A stretch of 64,000 bases of DNA from Phormidesmis priestleyi ULC007 (GCF_001895925.1 NZ_MPPI01000007.1:62001-126000), one strand, 5' to 3'. Counted from the first letter of the stretch, positions 1-9,663 are shown. Numbers and translations: made by a program. The notes: generated by a model not told the origin, from the letters alone.

Positions 1-24
1 TCTTTTTTGACCCCTGCACGATCG

Positions 25-1074
25 TCACCAAAGCTTCTGCGACTTGACCGTAGCGAAGTTTGCGCCTTGAATAGGGCATTGAACAATTTTGAGGGGATGG
101 GGAGAGGTTTCGGCGTACCGTTTAACGATCGCCAAAGAGTCGTCCGTGGAGTTATTATCCACGACGATGATTTCCAAGTGAGGGTAGGTCTGCTGAAAGC
201 AACTCTCTAAGCAGGCAGCAATGCGAGGAGCGGCGTTGTAGACCGGGATGACGATCGACACGATCGGGGCAAGCGTTTGAGTCTGAAGAGGTAAACGTTC
301 TGGCGGTCGTGCAAGAGTGGATTTGGGCTGGAGGAGAAAGTGAGCGGTGACGCGCAGGTCAAGCTCATAGCGCTGATCGAGTCCGCGTCGCTGGAGGGCA
401 TTACGAATCACCTTTTGAGTCCAGTGCAGGGTGTTGAGACGATCGCGGATGATGTTATTAGAGTGGCGACGGTAATAATAAAGAGTTTGGTCGAGGTGAT
501 GTATGTCGGTGACTTCGGACAGCTTGAGGCAGAGGTCATAGTCTTCGGCGACCGCTAATGACTCGTCAATGCTACCTACTTGGTCATAAACTGTGCGACG
601 AATGAGGCGAAAGTGGAAGGTCATGAAGTCCACGAGCAACTGTTCTTTTGAGTAGGGGGTGCGGCACAGTTTACCGAGTCCACAGTCTCGTCCTTGCTCG
701 TCGATCAAGTGGTAGTTGGTGTAAACCAGCCCGACATGGGGTGACTGGTCTAGAATTGCGATCGTCTCTTCTAGGGCAGTCGGAGCGAGTAGGTCGTCGC
801 TGTCTACTAAGCCGAAATATTGCCCGGTGGTGGCAGCGATCGCCGATTTGGTGGCGATCGAGATTCCTTGGTTAATGGGGGAGACGAGGACGCGCACTCG
901 TGGGTCTAAGCGGGCGTAGTGCTGGGCAATCTCTACTGAGTTGTCAGTAGAGCCATCGTCCCAAATTAGGAGTTCAAAATGGGGGTAGGTTTGCGCGAGG
1001 ATGCTGTCGATCGTTGCACAGAGGAAAGATGAGCGGTTGTAGACCGTGGTGATGAGAGAGATGAGCGTAGACAT
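25..1074 (-). CDS. Family 2 glycosyltransferase with truncated second GT domain
   Basis: A 349-residue protein expected to transfer a sugar from a nucleotide-sugar donor in polysaccharide or glycan synthesis. Residues 1 to about 215 form a GT-A family 2 domain: LISLITTVYN at the start, WDDGSTDNS at 38-46 and the metal/donor motif DSDD at 91-94. A second GT2 domain starts near residue 271 (VSIVIPVYN, then VVDNNSTDDS) but stops after only about 75 residues, before any DXD motif. The last residues after GANFA do not look like the usual family continuation, so the C-terminus seems cut off by a stop or frameshift. No signal peptide or membrane segment is visible. The acceptor cannot be told. The gene lies downstream of the toxin-like array on the same strand, separated by about 210 bp with nothing recognisable in it. 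Confidence 0.8.
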   Translation of the reverse strand: MSTLISLITTVYNRSSFLCATIDSILAQTYPHFELLIWDDGSTDNSVEIAQHYARLDPRVRVLVSPINQGISIATKSAIAATTGQYFGLVDSDDLLAPTALEETIAILDQSPHVGLVYTNYHLIDEQGRDCGLGKLCRTPYSKEQLLVDFMTFHFRLIRRTVYDQVGSIDESLAVAEDYDLCLKLSEVTDIHHLDQTLYYYRRHSNNIIRDRLNTLHWTQKVIRNALQRRGLDQRYELDLRVTAHFLLQPKSTLARPPERLPLQTQTLAPIVSIVIPVYNAAPRIAACLESCFQQTYPHLEIIVVDNNSTDDSLAIVKRYAETSPHPLKIVQCPIQGANFATVKSQKLW

Positions 1075-1284
1075 GGAAAAGGTTGCCAGAGCAGAGATAT
1101 CTGGCTTAGAGTGCCCGTTCTAGCTGGAGGCAACCAAAGGGGCTTGAGGCGAATGGAAGGATGATTAGCAGGAGAGAGAAACTGCTTTGCATTGACCCAG
1201 CTACTCCATATCGATCTGTCTGTAAACCTTGGCAAATAAGTTATTGAAAGAGGATGTCAGGCGATTTCAAAGAACTCGGTTGAG

Positions 1285-1653
1285 TTAGCCGAAAGGAAAC
1301 GTCCACGTCCAAAGTTGGTAGTAGATCCATCCCTCTAGTAGAGTTAAGATCATTGTAGTCATGACGATCACCCGCCAACGTAAATAGGGTTCCACTTGAG
1401 AAGCGATAGCGCTGACAAATAGAGCTTTTAAAAACCCAATGAACACGCCTACAAATAGAACTGTTAGTACAGCTTTCCCTAAAGATGGAGATGCAAGCAA
1501 AAAAGGGTAGATCTTTACCAGCCAAACAACCGAAAAGTGTATAACTGCTGAACTAGGGATACACCAGATTAAGGAAGTAGAAAGAACTTTGAAGCCATGC
1601 ATAGGTGAGAACATAAGATTACGATAATCGAAAGAAATATGCGTTACCTTCAA
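1285..1653 (-). CDS. Small membrane protein, putative immunity protein (type X, copy 2)
   Basis: A 122-residue hydrophobic protein with three to four predicted membrane helices and the conserved ending LLEGWIYYQLWTWTFPFG. By eye it is about 60 percent identical to the 109-residue protein encoded at 9294-9623. That copy starts at a residue equivalent to Met14 here (MFSPMHGF), so the true start may be near 1614. Both copies sit directly downstream of a toxin-like gene with the same type of C-terminal tip, which is the usual place of an immunity gene. I infer, without direct evidence, that it protects the cell from the tip encoded at 1663-4911. A membrane immunity protein would fit a tip acting on or across a membrane. 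The family is not one I recognise. Confidence 0.7.
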   Translation of the reverse strand: MKVTHISFDYRNLMFSPMHGFKVLSTSLIWCIPSSAVIHFSVVWLVKIYPFLLASPSLGKAVLTVLFVGVFIGFLKALFVSAIASQVEPYLRWRVIVMTTMILTLLEGWIYYQLWTWTFPFG

Positions 1654-1662
1654 AAGCCTATG

Positions 1663-4600
1663 TCAAGGCTTTCTTTCGTTCTTAAGCTGCTCCTGAACGT
1701 ATTCAACAAACCTATCAAACATTGCCTTTGTATAAGTCCAGTTCCAGTTCGGATTTCGGAGCACGGGAGCAATTGTCGCAGCGATCCCTCCATCGCCAAA
1801 AAGATTATTGAGTCTGTTGATTCGGTCAACCCATGCTTGTTTTACTGGTGCTGTTAATTCATCAGCATCAAACGTTGCCTCGATGGGTGTGGCTTGAAAT
1901 TTGGCAGCAAACGTTTTCCATCGGCTACGAATACTAAATTTAATGTCATTTCCCGTTTGAAGATAATACTCTTTTAGATGAGTAGATAGACGCTGATCTT
2001 TTCTGTCTGGACTATTGAACCTATCAAATAAGCCAAAGCCATCGACATCGCCAAGAATATCAGCTTCAGGAGCTGAGGCTTTGTAATACTCATCAATTTC
2101 TTCTTTCGTGGGAATGCTAGATGACAATTTCAAGTTTATGGGAGTTCCCTCCTGAGAAGTTCCGTTCTGTTTAAGCGTTAGCCAAACAGACCCAATACTG
2201 ACATCGGCAACCCAAGAAGCAGGGTCAATGGTCGGCACATTGTAGTAGGGATCAGAGTAAGGTGCGTTAGAACCTGGATGCAGCAACGCATCTAACGTCA
2301 ACAGCATATGCCCAATGTCGATCATCTCGTTGCGTCCAGGAATCACAATATAGGGTGAGGGGTTGTCTTCTATGCCGTTTTCATTTGCTTTAGCCGTCAG
2401 AATAGCGTATGCGCTTTTGTCTACCTCATTTAAATACGCTTTATCTATCCTCCTCTCAGGTGGAAAAACGTCGGAAGCAGAACCCTGCAAGTAGTTTGGA
2501 GCATGTGGTAGAAGCGCAAATGCTTGTTGATTCTTAATGCCTGCAAGCAGGTCTAAACCACTATTACCAGGGTAGTAAAGCCTACGAAGACGAGTAATGA
2601 TTTGTTGTGGAGTATCATTTTTGTACACTGCCTCTACCTTCTCCACAATATCAATGAACCGATCAATGCCCACTAATGCCAGAGGATTTGTCTGATTCTT
2701 GATACCTTTATAATCTCTGATATTGAATAAACTAATCGCTTTCTCAGTTAGGGCAACTCCCATCGTTTTGGAGATGAATTCATTGCTTCGCTTCACATCC
2801 TGAAGACTTGAATCAGTGATTTTATTGAGTGTCTTGAGACGATCGGAGTTGGCAAAGAGAACAACATCAGGATTCGTCACCGACTGTAAAAAGCTGTCTA
2901 ACTGCTGTGCGGTTAACCGCGTATTACTGAGTTGATATGCTGTACTAAGAAAGAAATTGAGCGGTTGATCTCCTGCCGCCGCAATCGGATTTAATGCTAC
3001 GTAGCTGCTTCCTAAGTTCAGTAGTTGACTCAGAAATCTTGCATCTTTCTTCTCAGTTTGCAGTCCTGAGTCTTGCAATAGCTGTGCGGCATCTACCAGC
3101 CTGTCGCCAAATTCCAATAACTTCACTCGATCGCTCCCACTCTTCGCCCCCTCAAAGAACTGATTCAAGCCTCCTTGCCCTTTACGATCGTCTCCACCTC
3201 TCCATAAGGTATTGAGAAACTCTGAAATCACCATCTCCCCTGTTGTGGTCACGATCGGATTGACCTTCGCCACCTCAAAGCCAAACTTCATCAACTCTCG
3301 AATAAACTGGGCACTACGAATATCGCCGCGTGGATTAAACCCGCCTCCACTGCTAGCGAGTCGCGGTTCATTGAGCGCTACGCTATTCGCCGCTGCATTC
3401 AAAAGATTGTTGAGGAACTTGAGGGTGCTGATCGGGTCACTCACCCCATTGAGCAGCCGTCCTAGCGCCTCTACTCCATTCTGGAGTTGTGCCTTAATTG
3501 CATCCTTGCCAGGAAGCCTGCCACTCGCTCCAGGCTGTTGAGCACGCCACAGCAGATCCAAGAACCCAAAGTCTGCATCACTCGCTAGAACGGTGCCCGT
3601 TTCTCGACTCGGAGCTAATTTTGCATAGGTTTGCCCTAGTTCTAATGCGGCTTTGAGCAACGTTGAGTGAGCTTCTGGAGTCGTGGAGATCGCCTGACCA
3701 TATAGCACCTCATTAAACGCCGCTAACAACGTTGCTTGAAACACCTGCACGCTGACTGCCGTGGAATCCTTCACCAAATCCTGTGCCAGCACATAGCCTG
3801 CCCCACCTGCTTTGCTTTCGAGCAACCCATTGAGCGGGCTGTCTTCTCCCACATCGGTTGGGTTGTAAGCTGTCACAAATAGGTTCTCCATCACCCCTTG
3901 CATCTGGTCAAAGAACGCTTGGTCGTTGAGGGAATCGTTGTCTGCCTTGCTGATGCGGTTGAGGCGATCGGCGATCGCCCTCAACACCTCCTGACGATTT
4001 TGCAGCGCCGCCTTCTTGGAAATAGTCAGGGGATGTCTGCTAATCGCCCCCGTGCCATAGTCCACGATCTTCTTCACCGCATCGGTGTACTCCAAATCAT
4101 AGCCAGTGCCAATGTAGGGCAGATTGGTTCCGCCAGGAAAGCCCGAAAAGCCACTGGGCTGCCAATTGAGAGTCGAGTTCGCCCCCGTTGAATAGTTGCC
4201 CCACCCATATCCACCGCTAGAAGTCGGACCGAAATACCCGTAGTTCCCGGTCTCTCCGGCGGGAGCATTCGCCCTCGTGCCGCCATCTTGACCCGCCACC
4301 TCTCCTGATTCCAGAACGTAGAGGTCTTGATCCTCGATCGGGCTGTCATCCGACTTCAAGAATCGAAACGCTTGCGATTGTTGATTGCCTGCCAGATCGC
4401 TACTCGTGACGCTAAAGTCATAGACCCCTGCTGCCAGATTCTTGATCTCTCCCAATGCCTGGTTAAATGTCCCGGTCTGAGAAACTGTCACCGTCTGGTC
4501 GCCCAAACTTTCCCCACTACTGCCAGTTTGCCAATATCGATACGCCACCTGATTGACTCCTGTTCCGGTGCCGTCGCTTACTGACCCTGCCAGCACTTCA

Positions 4601-4911
4601 CCGTCCACCCAGGTAATGCCATCAATCAAGCTGGTAATGTCTTGCGTGGGAGCCGTCAGGTCAAAGGTAAACGTCACTCGCATCTCCTGAGAGAAGTTGC
4701 CTAGCTCATCTTTTGCCCGCAGCTTCAGCGCATAGGTTCCGTCTGCCAAATCGTTGCCATACAAGTCCACAAGTTGCGCTTGGCTGAGACTGAAATTCCC
4801 TGCACTGTCGATCGTCGTCGTAATATCTTGAAAAGGCGCACTGCCCACTGGATCAGCGACTCCACCTGCCACTAAAACGGAGGGAATCACCAAAGCCGCT
4901 TGCAGTCCCAC
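1663..4911 (-). CDS. Polymorphic-toxin-like protein, type X tip (copy 2)
   Basis: A 1082-residue protein, last module of the array. Residues 1-185 are Ig-like/Big repeats (GTYALKLRAKDELGNFS, DFSVTSSDLAGNQQ). A Gly/Tyr/Ser-rich linker follows (about 200-270), then the shared alpha-helical leader (about 290-720) with LNRISKADND, ELGQTYAKLAPSRETG and NPRGDIRSAQF. The C-terminal tip (about 720-1082) carries IDIGHMLLTLDALLHPG, SWVADVSIGSVWLTL and EADILGDVDGFGLFDRF, and is paralogous to the tip encoded at 9664-12249. Domain function is unknown. The frame opens at a GTG, with a stop about 25 codons upstream. No signal peptide is visible, so the 5' end looks like a recombination junction and the module may be silent. 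The probable immunity gene follows within 10-50 bp. Confidence 0.75.
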   Translation of the reverse strand: MGLQAALVIPSVLVAGGVADPVGSAPFQDITTTIDSAGNFSLSQAQLVDLYGNDLADGTYALKLRAKDELGNFSQEMRVTFTFDLTAPTQDITSLIDGITWVDGEVLAGSVSDGTGTGVNQVAYRYWQTGSSGESLGDQTVTVSQTGTFNQALGEIKNLAAGVYDFSVTSSDLAGNQQSQAFRFLKSDDSPIEDQDLYVLESGEVAGQDGGTRANAPAGETGNYGYFGPTSSGGYGWGNYSTGANSTLNWQPSGFSGFPGGTNLPYIGTGYDLEYTDAVKKIVDYGTGAISRHPLTISKKAALQNRQEVLRAIADRLNRISKADNDSLNDQAFFDQMQGVMENLFVTAYNPTDVGEDSPLNGLLESKAGGAGYVLAQDLVKDSTAVSVQVFQATLLAAFNEVLYGQAISTTPEAHSTLLKAALELGQTYAKLAPSRETGTVLASDADFGFLDLLWRAQQPGASGRLPGKDAIKAQLQNGVEALGRLLNGVSDPISTLKFLNNLLNAAANSVALNEPRLASSGGGFNPRGDIRSAQFIRELMKFGFEVAKVNPIVTTTGEMVISEFLNTLWRGGDDRKGQGGLNQFFEGAKSGSDRVKLLEFGDRLVDAAQLLQDSGLQTEKKDARFLSQLLNLGSSYVALNPIAAAGDQPLNFFLSTAYQLSNTRLTAQQLDSFLQSVTNPDVVLFANSDRLKTLNKITDSSLQDVKRSNEFISKTMGVALTEKAISLFNIRDYKGIKNQTNPLALVGIDRFIDIVEKVEAVYKNDTPQQIITRLRRLYYPGNSGLDLLAGIKNQQAFALLPHAPNYLQGSASDVFPPERRIDKAYLNEVDKSAYAILTAKANENGIEDNPSPYIVIPGRNEMIDIGHMLLTLDALLHPGSNAPYSDPYYNVPTIDPASWVADVSIGSVWLTLKQNGTSQEGTPINLKLSSSIPTKEEIDEYYKASAPEADILGDVDGFGLFDRFNSPDRKDQRLSTHLKEYYLQTGNDIKFSIRSRWKTFAAKFQATPIEATFDADELTAPVKQAWVDRINRLNNLFGDGGIAATIAPVLRNPNWNWTYTKAMFDRFVEYVQEQLKNERKP
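3350..4004. repeat. Leader repeat, copy A (near-identical to 11348-12002)
   Basis: The DNA that encodes the shared leader is nearly identical in this copy and in the copy 7998 bp away. From about 3665 to 4004 I see essentially no difference. The homologous block of the head gene (about 16020-16690) is similar with scattered substitutions. Direct repeats of this length in one strand orientation are good substrates for homologous recombination. Confidence 0.8.
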
Positions 4912-4993
4912 AATTTTGTTCTGCCACCAATACTGGTGTATCTAGTGTCGTGTTCGTGGAGTTCTTCGCACTCTGCAAAATGCGATTTCGGTA

Positions 4994-5605
4994 CTATGCT
5001 GATGGCGTTTCGTCCCAATCTAGTAAACCCAAATTAACAATTGTTCCAGGTTCAGATTGGAGATACGTGATTTGAAGTTGCTCAAGCAAATGAGCATAGT
5101 ATTTCCGCACGACTGGATCTAAGTATTCAGATTCAGACATCTCTCGAATATCAATAGATGCCTGCTCTGGTTCGCAGCCCAAAACTCGACGCACAAAATC
5201 GGGTTGCCCTGCAACAATAATAAAATCTAACGTATTAGCCATAAGAATAAACCAATCCGGTTTTCCTGCAAACCAAACGTACCACCCAAAAATATTATAT
5301 TTAAAGTCTTCCATTCCAAGCACTGTTGCCGGAATAATAAGAACATCTGACACATTTTGCATCTTTGATAAATCAACTGCGATAAACTCTTGATAACCAT
5401 GATCTAGAAGAGTCTGAATAAGCCGATCTTCATCCTCGAATGCATAAAGATCTCCAATATGAGTAGGAACAGCAATCCAACCCGCTTGTTTTATAAGTTG
5501 TAGCTGCCCCTTACCAGTATTGCCTTCAATTGCTCTACGAATAATTTCTCTGTACCTTCTAATATGGTCAGGAGACTCAACAGGATGTATCACCTCAAAA
5601 TCCAT
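4994..5605 (-). CDS. Putative immunity protein, 203 aa
   Basis: A soluble, acidic 203-residue protein without signal peptide. Its stretch FGWYVWFAGKPDWFILM and the C-terminal region after VRRVLG are its most distinctive parts. I do not recognise the family. It starts 13 bp downstream of the toxin-like gene ending at 5619, on the same strand, and has no relative elsewhere in the window. That position is that of a cognate immunity protein in polymorphic toxin cassettes. The function is therefore inferred from context only. Confidence 0.65.
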   Translation of the reverse strand: MDFEVIHPVESPDHIRRYREIIRRAIEGNTGKGQLQLIKQAGWIAVPTHIGDLYAFEDEDRLIQTLLDHGYQEFIAVDLSKMQNVSDVLIIPATVLGMEDFKYNIFGWYVWFAGKPDWFILMANTLDFIIVAGQPDFVRRVLGCEPEQASIDIREMSESEYLDPVVRKYYAHLLEQLQITYLQSEPGTIVNLGLLDWDETPSA

Positions 5606-5618
5606 TAGCTATCGTCTC

Positions 5619-6929
5619 CTATACTGTGGGGATTACAATCGTTGCTCTTCTATTATGTGTGTATCTAATTTTGATCGTCCTTCTCATTGGACTTTTTTTT
5701 GGTCTCGTATTAATTTGAGTTGTAGCGCCGCCTGTACTCTTAGCTTCTGGGTAGGCTCCTACGCTACCTCCATCAATAAGATCGGCGGTTTTAGCACCGT
5801 CTTCAGTAGTTTTAATAGGTCCTCCAGCTTTTCTAGAAAGTTTCTCAAGGTCTTCAGCTTGCCCTTCTTCTCCTGTTGGTTTATCGTAGTTTTCTACGTC
5901 ACCTTCTTTACGATTTGTTCCATTTGGAAGTGGCTTGCCTTTTCTATCAGTAAGCGTAGCTCCCACAAGTATCTCGTTAATAGCGTCATCAGTTGCTTTT
6001 TCTTCAGCAGTGCGCTCATCTTCTCCACTATTAGAGTGATAAACTGCGCGAATAATTTTGCCACCTTCATCAATAATAATATAGATTAATCCACCAATCA
6101 GAGTGATTGTTCCTCCGATCGGGTTGCTATTTCCCCAAGTATCTAATTTTTGGGCAATCATTCCAGAGTCACCGTTGGAAGCAACCTGTACGCCTTCTGG
6201 TGCAGCATAGGCATAAAGTGCTTCAGCTAAAGTCTTTAGTTTCTGTATGCTAGATGCATTCCAAATGTCGTCATACAAGCCACTGGCATCAAGAATACGT
6301 TCGCCCGGATTTAGACTTAAGCGCAAACTTGCATGGAACGCCGCCTCGTCTAACCACGCTTTGGCAACCGAGGGATTGCGACTTTCAGATCGAATGGATT
6401 GGCTCGGAACTAGACTTAGAGTTTGAAGAAGATTACGGCTCCCTGCTAGAAGCTGTTGGTCATCACCGTTGAAGCTATCAAGAAATGCTTTAAGTTCAGT
6501 TGCAGCTTTCTGAATGTCTTGCGACTGTCGCAGTGTCTCCAGGAAGAAGTGTAGATCACTCTGTGAAACTTGAGTTCCAAGTGCAGCATACGCACCCCCT
6601 AAGTTCAGTAGTTGACTCAGAAATCTTGCATCTTTTTTCTGAACCTGTAGGTCAGCACCTTGCAATAGTTGCGCTGCCTGCACTAATCTGTCAGCAAACT
6701 CCAATAGCTTAATCCGATCGCCTGGAGTCTTCACCCCCTCAAAGAACTGATTCAACCCGCCCTGAGCTTTTCGCCCATCTCCCCCACGCAGCAACATATT
6801 GATGAACTCCGAAATCACTGTTTCCCCAGTCGTCGTCACGATCGGATTGACCTTCGCCACCTCAAAGCCAAACTTGATTAACTCGCGAATAAACTGGGCA
6901 CTGCGAATATCACCGCGGGGATCGAACAC
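5619..6929 (-). CDS. Toxin-like cassette, Gly/Thr-rich tip (5'-truncated)
   Basis: A 436-residue frame starting at GTG. Homology to the shared leader (NAAANSVSLNE, then FDPRGDIRSAQFIREL) continues upstream of this start to about 7005, where it stops abruptly and an in-frame stop follows. The frame therefore lacks a proper beginning and looks like a silent or orphan cassette. Residues 1-130 are leader, 130-250 a variable helical part, 265-290 a hydrophobic stretch (GGTITLIGGLIYIIIDEGG), and 290-436 a charged tip ending in GGSVGAYPEAKSTGG and RRTIKIRYTHNRRATIVI. The basic, late position of this ending resembles nuclease-type toxin tips, but I cannot assign a family. A 203-aa probable immunity gene follows after 13 bp. 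Confidence 0.65.
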   Translation of the reverse strand: MFDPRGDIRSAQFIRELIKFGFEVAKVNPIVTTTGETVISEFINMLLRGGDGRKAQGGLNQFFEGVKTPGDRIKLLEFADRLVQAAQLLQGADLQVQKKDARFLSQLLNLGGAYAALGTQVSQSDLHFFLETLRQSQDIQKAATELKAFLDSFNGDDQQLLAGSRNLLQTLSLVPSQSIRSESRNPSVAKAWLDEAAFHASLRLSLNPGERILDASGLYDDIWNASSIQKLKTLAEALYAYAAPEGVQVASNGDSGMIAQKLDTWGNSNPIGGTITLIGGLIYIIIDEGGKIIRAVYHSNSGEDERTAEEKATDDAINEILVGATLTDRKGKPLPNGTNRKEGDVENYDKPTGEEGQAEDLEKLSRKAGGPIKTTEDGAKTADLIDGGSVGAYPEAKSTGGATTQINTRPKKSPMRRTIKIRYTHNRRATIVIPTV

Positions 6930-7155
6930 TCCTTTACTGCTAGCAACTCTTACTTCATTCAGAGAGACACTATTCGCCGCCGCATTGAGAAGAATTAGAG
7001 TGGAAATCGCTCTTCATAGACGAATATTTTGTGAAGCAAATCTAGCGCGAAACAGGTTGAGGCAGGCTTTTAAGTTAAGATCAGCAGCGTCCATTTTCCG
7101 ATATATTGTGTCTGATAAAGTAAACTACTAATGTGAGGGGAGTAGTGATTTTTAC

Positions 7156-7545
7156 TTACTTAGCTAGATTGACAATTTTTGAATCGGAAGTAGCAGACCC
7201 ATGTACATAAATTTCTATTGTTTCACCTGGTTTTAGCGGAACTGCTGTTTTGCCAACAAAACCTTCTGGAACTACTCCATAGACGATCGTAGAAACGTTC
7301 TTAGTTCTAGGGAAGTTAGGAGTCGAAATAGACCAAAGTGTTTCATTTCTCGTTCGACTAATCATCGAAATGGAGCTAACCCTAGCAGATTCAGAACATT
7401 CCCACTTGCTACTCATCGAAGCCTCATTTAGTTTTAGTGTTAAACCACTTGACTGTTTACTTACTATCTGAATGCAAAACTTAGGACCAGTACACCCTGT
7501 GAGTAGTATTAAGAGTATGAGAGAAATAACAAACCTATTTTTCAC
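7156..7545 (-). CDS. Small lipoprotein, putative immunity partner of the metallopeptidase tip
   Basis: A 129-residue protein with a classical lipoprotein signal: basic start MKNR, hydrophobic core, lipobox LTGC with the lipidated Cys at position 18. The mature part is about 110 residues, beta-rich in appearance, with a second Cys at 23 and VPLKPGETIEIYVHG near the end. It should sit on a membrane facing the periplasm. It lies about 115 bp downstream of the metallopeptidase-tipped toxin-like gene, on the same strand. In polymorphic toxin loci lipoprotein immunity proteins protect against toxins that act in the periplasm, so this is an inferred immunity protein. It could also be an unrelated lipoprotein. 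Confidence 0.65.
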   Translation of the reverse strand: MKNRFVISLILLILLTGCTGPKFCIQIVSKQSSGLTLKLNEASMSSKWECSESARVSSISMISRTRNETLWSISTPNFPRTKNVSTIVYGVVPEGFVGKTAVPLKPGETIEIYVHGSATSDSKIVNLAK

Positions 7546-7660
7546 CGAACTGCTTCCTTATTTAAAATTAATTCAACCTGTCTTTGATAATTGCTGGAGT
7601 TAACTTGTACGCCTACTACGGGATTACGCTGAAAACTGCTCATTAACCTTAGAGAAGTTG

Positions 7661-9301
7661 TTATCCTTTCGGAAATGCTGGTTCTGGCGCTCCTTCCTTT
7701 CTTCTAAGTTTCTCGATGTAAGGACGTAGAATCGTAACTGTTCTAATGTCTTTGTCTTCAACTTTTTCTCTTCTTTTTCGTTGAAAGGTCACGCGGCGAA
7801 TACTTGCATTGTATTCTTCCACTGCTGCTGCTTGTTGCTCTACTCCCCATTGTTCCCAGGGAAGCTTATTTTCATAGGCGGTTGTCCAGTCATAAGCATC
7901 TCCCTTAAGGAACTGAGCGGTTAGTTGCTCTAATACACTGCCTGACACATATCGCCATCCACTATTCTGGTATTGCCAAACATGAGTCAATTCATGAATT
8001 AACACAATACGTCCTGCTGCCGTGAGTTCAAGAGTTCCAGGCTGAAACATATCAGTGCCACCTAGCTTTGAGGGGAAGTAGATTACGTTCCCTAGTGTTA
8101 CAACTGCATAGTCAACCCACTTGTCTTTCGCTATGCCAACTTTACTAAAATCAACACTGTCAGCAAATATTTCTGCGGCATAGTTGACTTCTGCTTGATT
8201 AAGATCTCGATCTCTCTGCTTACCTATCAATTTACGTAACTCGTTATCCAGTGACTTATCTTGCAATGCGTTGCGAGCAAGGCTACTCAGAAAATCTGAG
8301 GGGGATTCACTCGGAACTATTAGCTGAGTCTTGAAGATATCAAGAACTTTACTTATGAGTGTTGGATTACTTGTGACTCCTTTATCTAGTGATAATTTGT
8401 ACTGCCTCAAAGCCTTACGTTCGATATTGAAGAGTTCGTTTAAATTATCAGCATCATTACTAATAAATTGCCCAAATTCATTCGCTCCCTTTTGCAAATT
8501 TTGTTCTCTCCAGAGCGTATTCAAAAATAGTTTTGAATCTTCTGTCTCTTCAACTGGCTTCAAAGCAGCATATGCCTCACCCAAATTGAGCAATTGGCTC
8601 AGGAATCTGGCATCCTTCTTTTGAGACGGTAGATCAGCCCCTTGCAGTAATTGTGCAGCATCTACCAGCCTGTCGCCAAACTCCAACAGCTTGACCCGAT
8701 CGCTCCCACTCTTCGCCCCCTCAAAGAACTGATTCAAGCCCCCTTGCCCTTTCCGATCGTCCCCTCCTTTCCATAAGGTATTGAGAAACTCTGAAATCAC
8801 CGTCTCTCCCGTCGTGGTCACAGTAGGGTTAACCTTGGCTACTTCAAAACCAAACGCCACCAACTCGCGAATAAACTGGGCACTACGAATATCGCCGCGT
8901 GGGTCAAACCCGCCTCCACTGTTGGCGAGTCGCGGTTCATTGAGCGCCACACTATTCGCCGCTGCATTCAGGAGATTGTTGAGGAACTTGAGGGTCGTGA
9001 TCGGGTCGGTGACCCCATTGAGCGATCGCCCTAACGCTTTCACGCCTTTGTCGAGTTGCTCCTTAATCGAAAGATTTCCAGCCCCTCCCGGTTGTTGAGC
9101 GCGCCATAGCATGTCCAAGAACCCATAATCCGCGTCGCCAGCCAGCACGGTTCCTAGTTCCCGACTCGGTGCCAGTTTTGCATAAGTCTGTCCCAACTCC
9201 AGTGCGGCTTTGAGCAGCGCCTGGTGCGCCTCTGCTGAAATCGAAGTCGGGGTTGCAGCCGTGATACCAATTAATTTGAAGGAGTTCTTTGCGCTATCCA
9301 A
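7661..9301 (-). CDS. Toxin-like cassette with HELTH zinc metallopeptidase tip
   Basis: A 546-residue protein. Residues 20-260 are the shared leader (LLKAALELGQTYAKLAPSRE, FDPRGDIRSAQF, SQLLNLGEAYAAL). Residues 260-390 are a variable helical part, and 390-546 hold a tip with HELTHVWQYQ near residue 435, the HExxH zinc-binding motif of zincin peptidases, resembling the motif of DUF4157-type domains. The tip ends in a basic segment (FQRKRREKVEDKD). Homology to the leader begins only at PTSIS near residue 18, so the module lacks the first part of the leader present in its relatives. Its start overlaps the stop of the upstream 109-aa membrane gene by 8 bp. A lipoprotein gene follows. Confidence 0.75.
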   Translation of the reverse strand: MDSAKNSFKLIGITAATPTSISAEAHQALLKAALELGQTYAKLAPSRELGTVLAGDADYGFLDMLWRAQQPGGAGNLSIKEQLDKGVKALGRSLNGVTDPITTLKFLNNLLNAAANSVALNEPRLANSGGGFDPRGDIRSAQFIRELVAFGFEVAKVNPTVTTTGETVISEFLNTLWKGGDDRKGQGGLNQFFEGAKSGSDRVKLLEFGDRLVDAAQLLQGADLPSQKKDARFLSQLLNLGEAYAALKPVEETEDSKLFLNTLWREQNLQKGANEFGQFISNDADNLNELFNIERKALRQYKLSLDKGVTSNPTLISKVLDIFKTQLIVPSESPSDFLSSLARNALQDKSLDNELRKLIGKQRDRDLNQAEVNYAAEIFADSVDFSKVGIAKDKWVDYAVVTLGNVIYFPSKLGGTDMFQPGTLELTAAGRIVLIHELTHVWQYQNSGWRYVSGSVLEQLTAQFLKGDAYDWTTAYENKLPWEQWGVEQQAAAVEEYNASIRRVTFQRKRREKVEDKDIRTVTILRPYIEKLRRKEGAPEPAFPKG

Positions 9302-9623
9302 AAGGAAACGTCCATGTCCATAATTTGTAGTAGAGCCAGCCCTCCAACAAAGTTAGACCGATCGTGCTTACGAAAATTACTCGCCAGCGTAAAAATGGTT
9401 CTACTTGGAAAGCAATCGCACAGACTAGCAGCGACTTAAACAAACCAATAAATGCACCTATAGCAAGAAAACCTAGCACGTCACGAAGTAGATAAGGTGA
9501 CGAAAGCAAAAAAGGGAGAATTCTCACAAACCAAACAATTGACAGGTGAACAATGGCTGAACTGGGAACACCTAGAGCCAAGGAAACCAAGAATATTTTG
9601 AAGCCATGTATTGATTGGAACAT
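9294..9623 (-). CDS. Small membrane protein, putative immunity protein (type X, copy 1)
   Basis: A 109-residue hydrophobic protein with three to four membrane segments (SSAIVHLSIVWFVRILPFLL, LGFLAIGAFIGLFKSLLV, IGLTLLEGWLYYKLW). It is paralogous to the protein encoded at 1285-1653 and shares its ending TWTFPFG exactly. It starts about 40 bp downstream of the toxin-like gene 9664-12249. The toxin tip and the membrane protein are duplicated together, which supports a functional pair. It is inferred to be an immunity protein for a membrane-acting or periplasm-acting toxin. Confidence 0.7.
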   Translation of the reverse strand: MFQSIHGFKIFLVSLALGVPSSAIVHLSIVWFVRILPFLLSSPYLLRDVLGFLAIGAFIGLFKSLLVCAIAFQVEPFLRWRVIFVSTIGLTLLEGWLYYKLWTWTFPFG

Positions 9624-9663
9624 GAAAATATATTAATTAATGGTGTGTGAATTTTTAGAAAAT

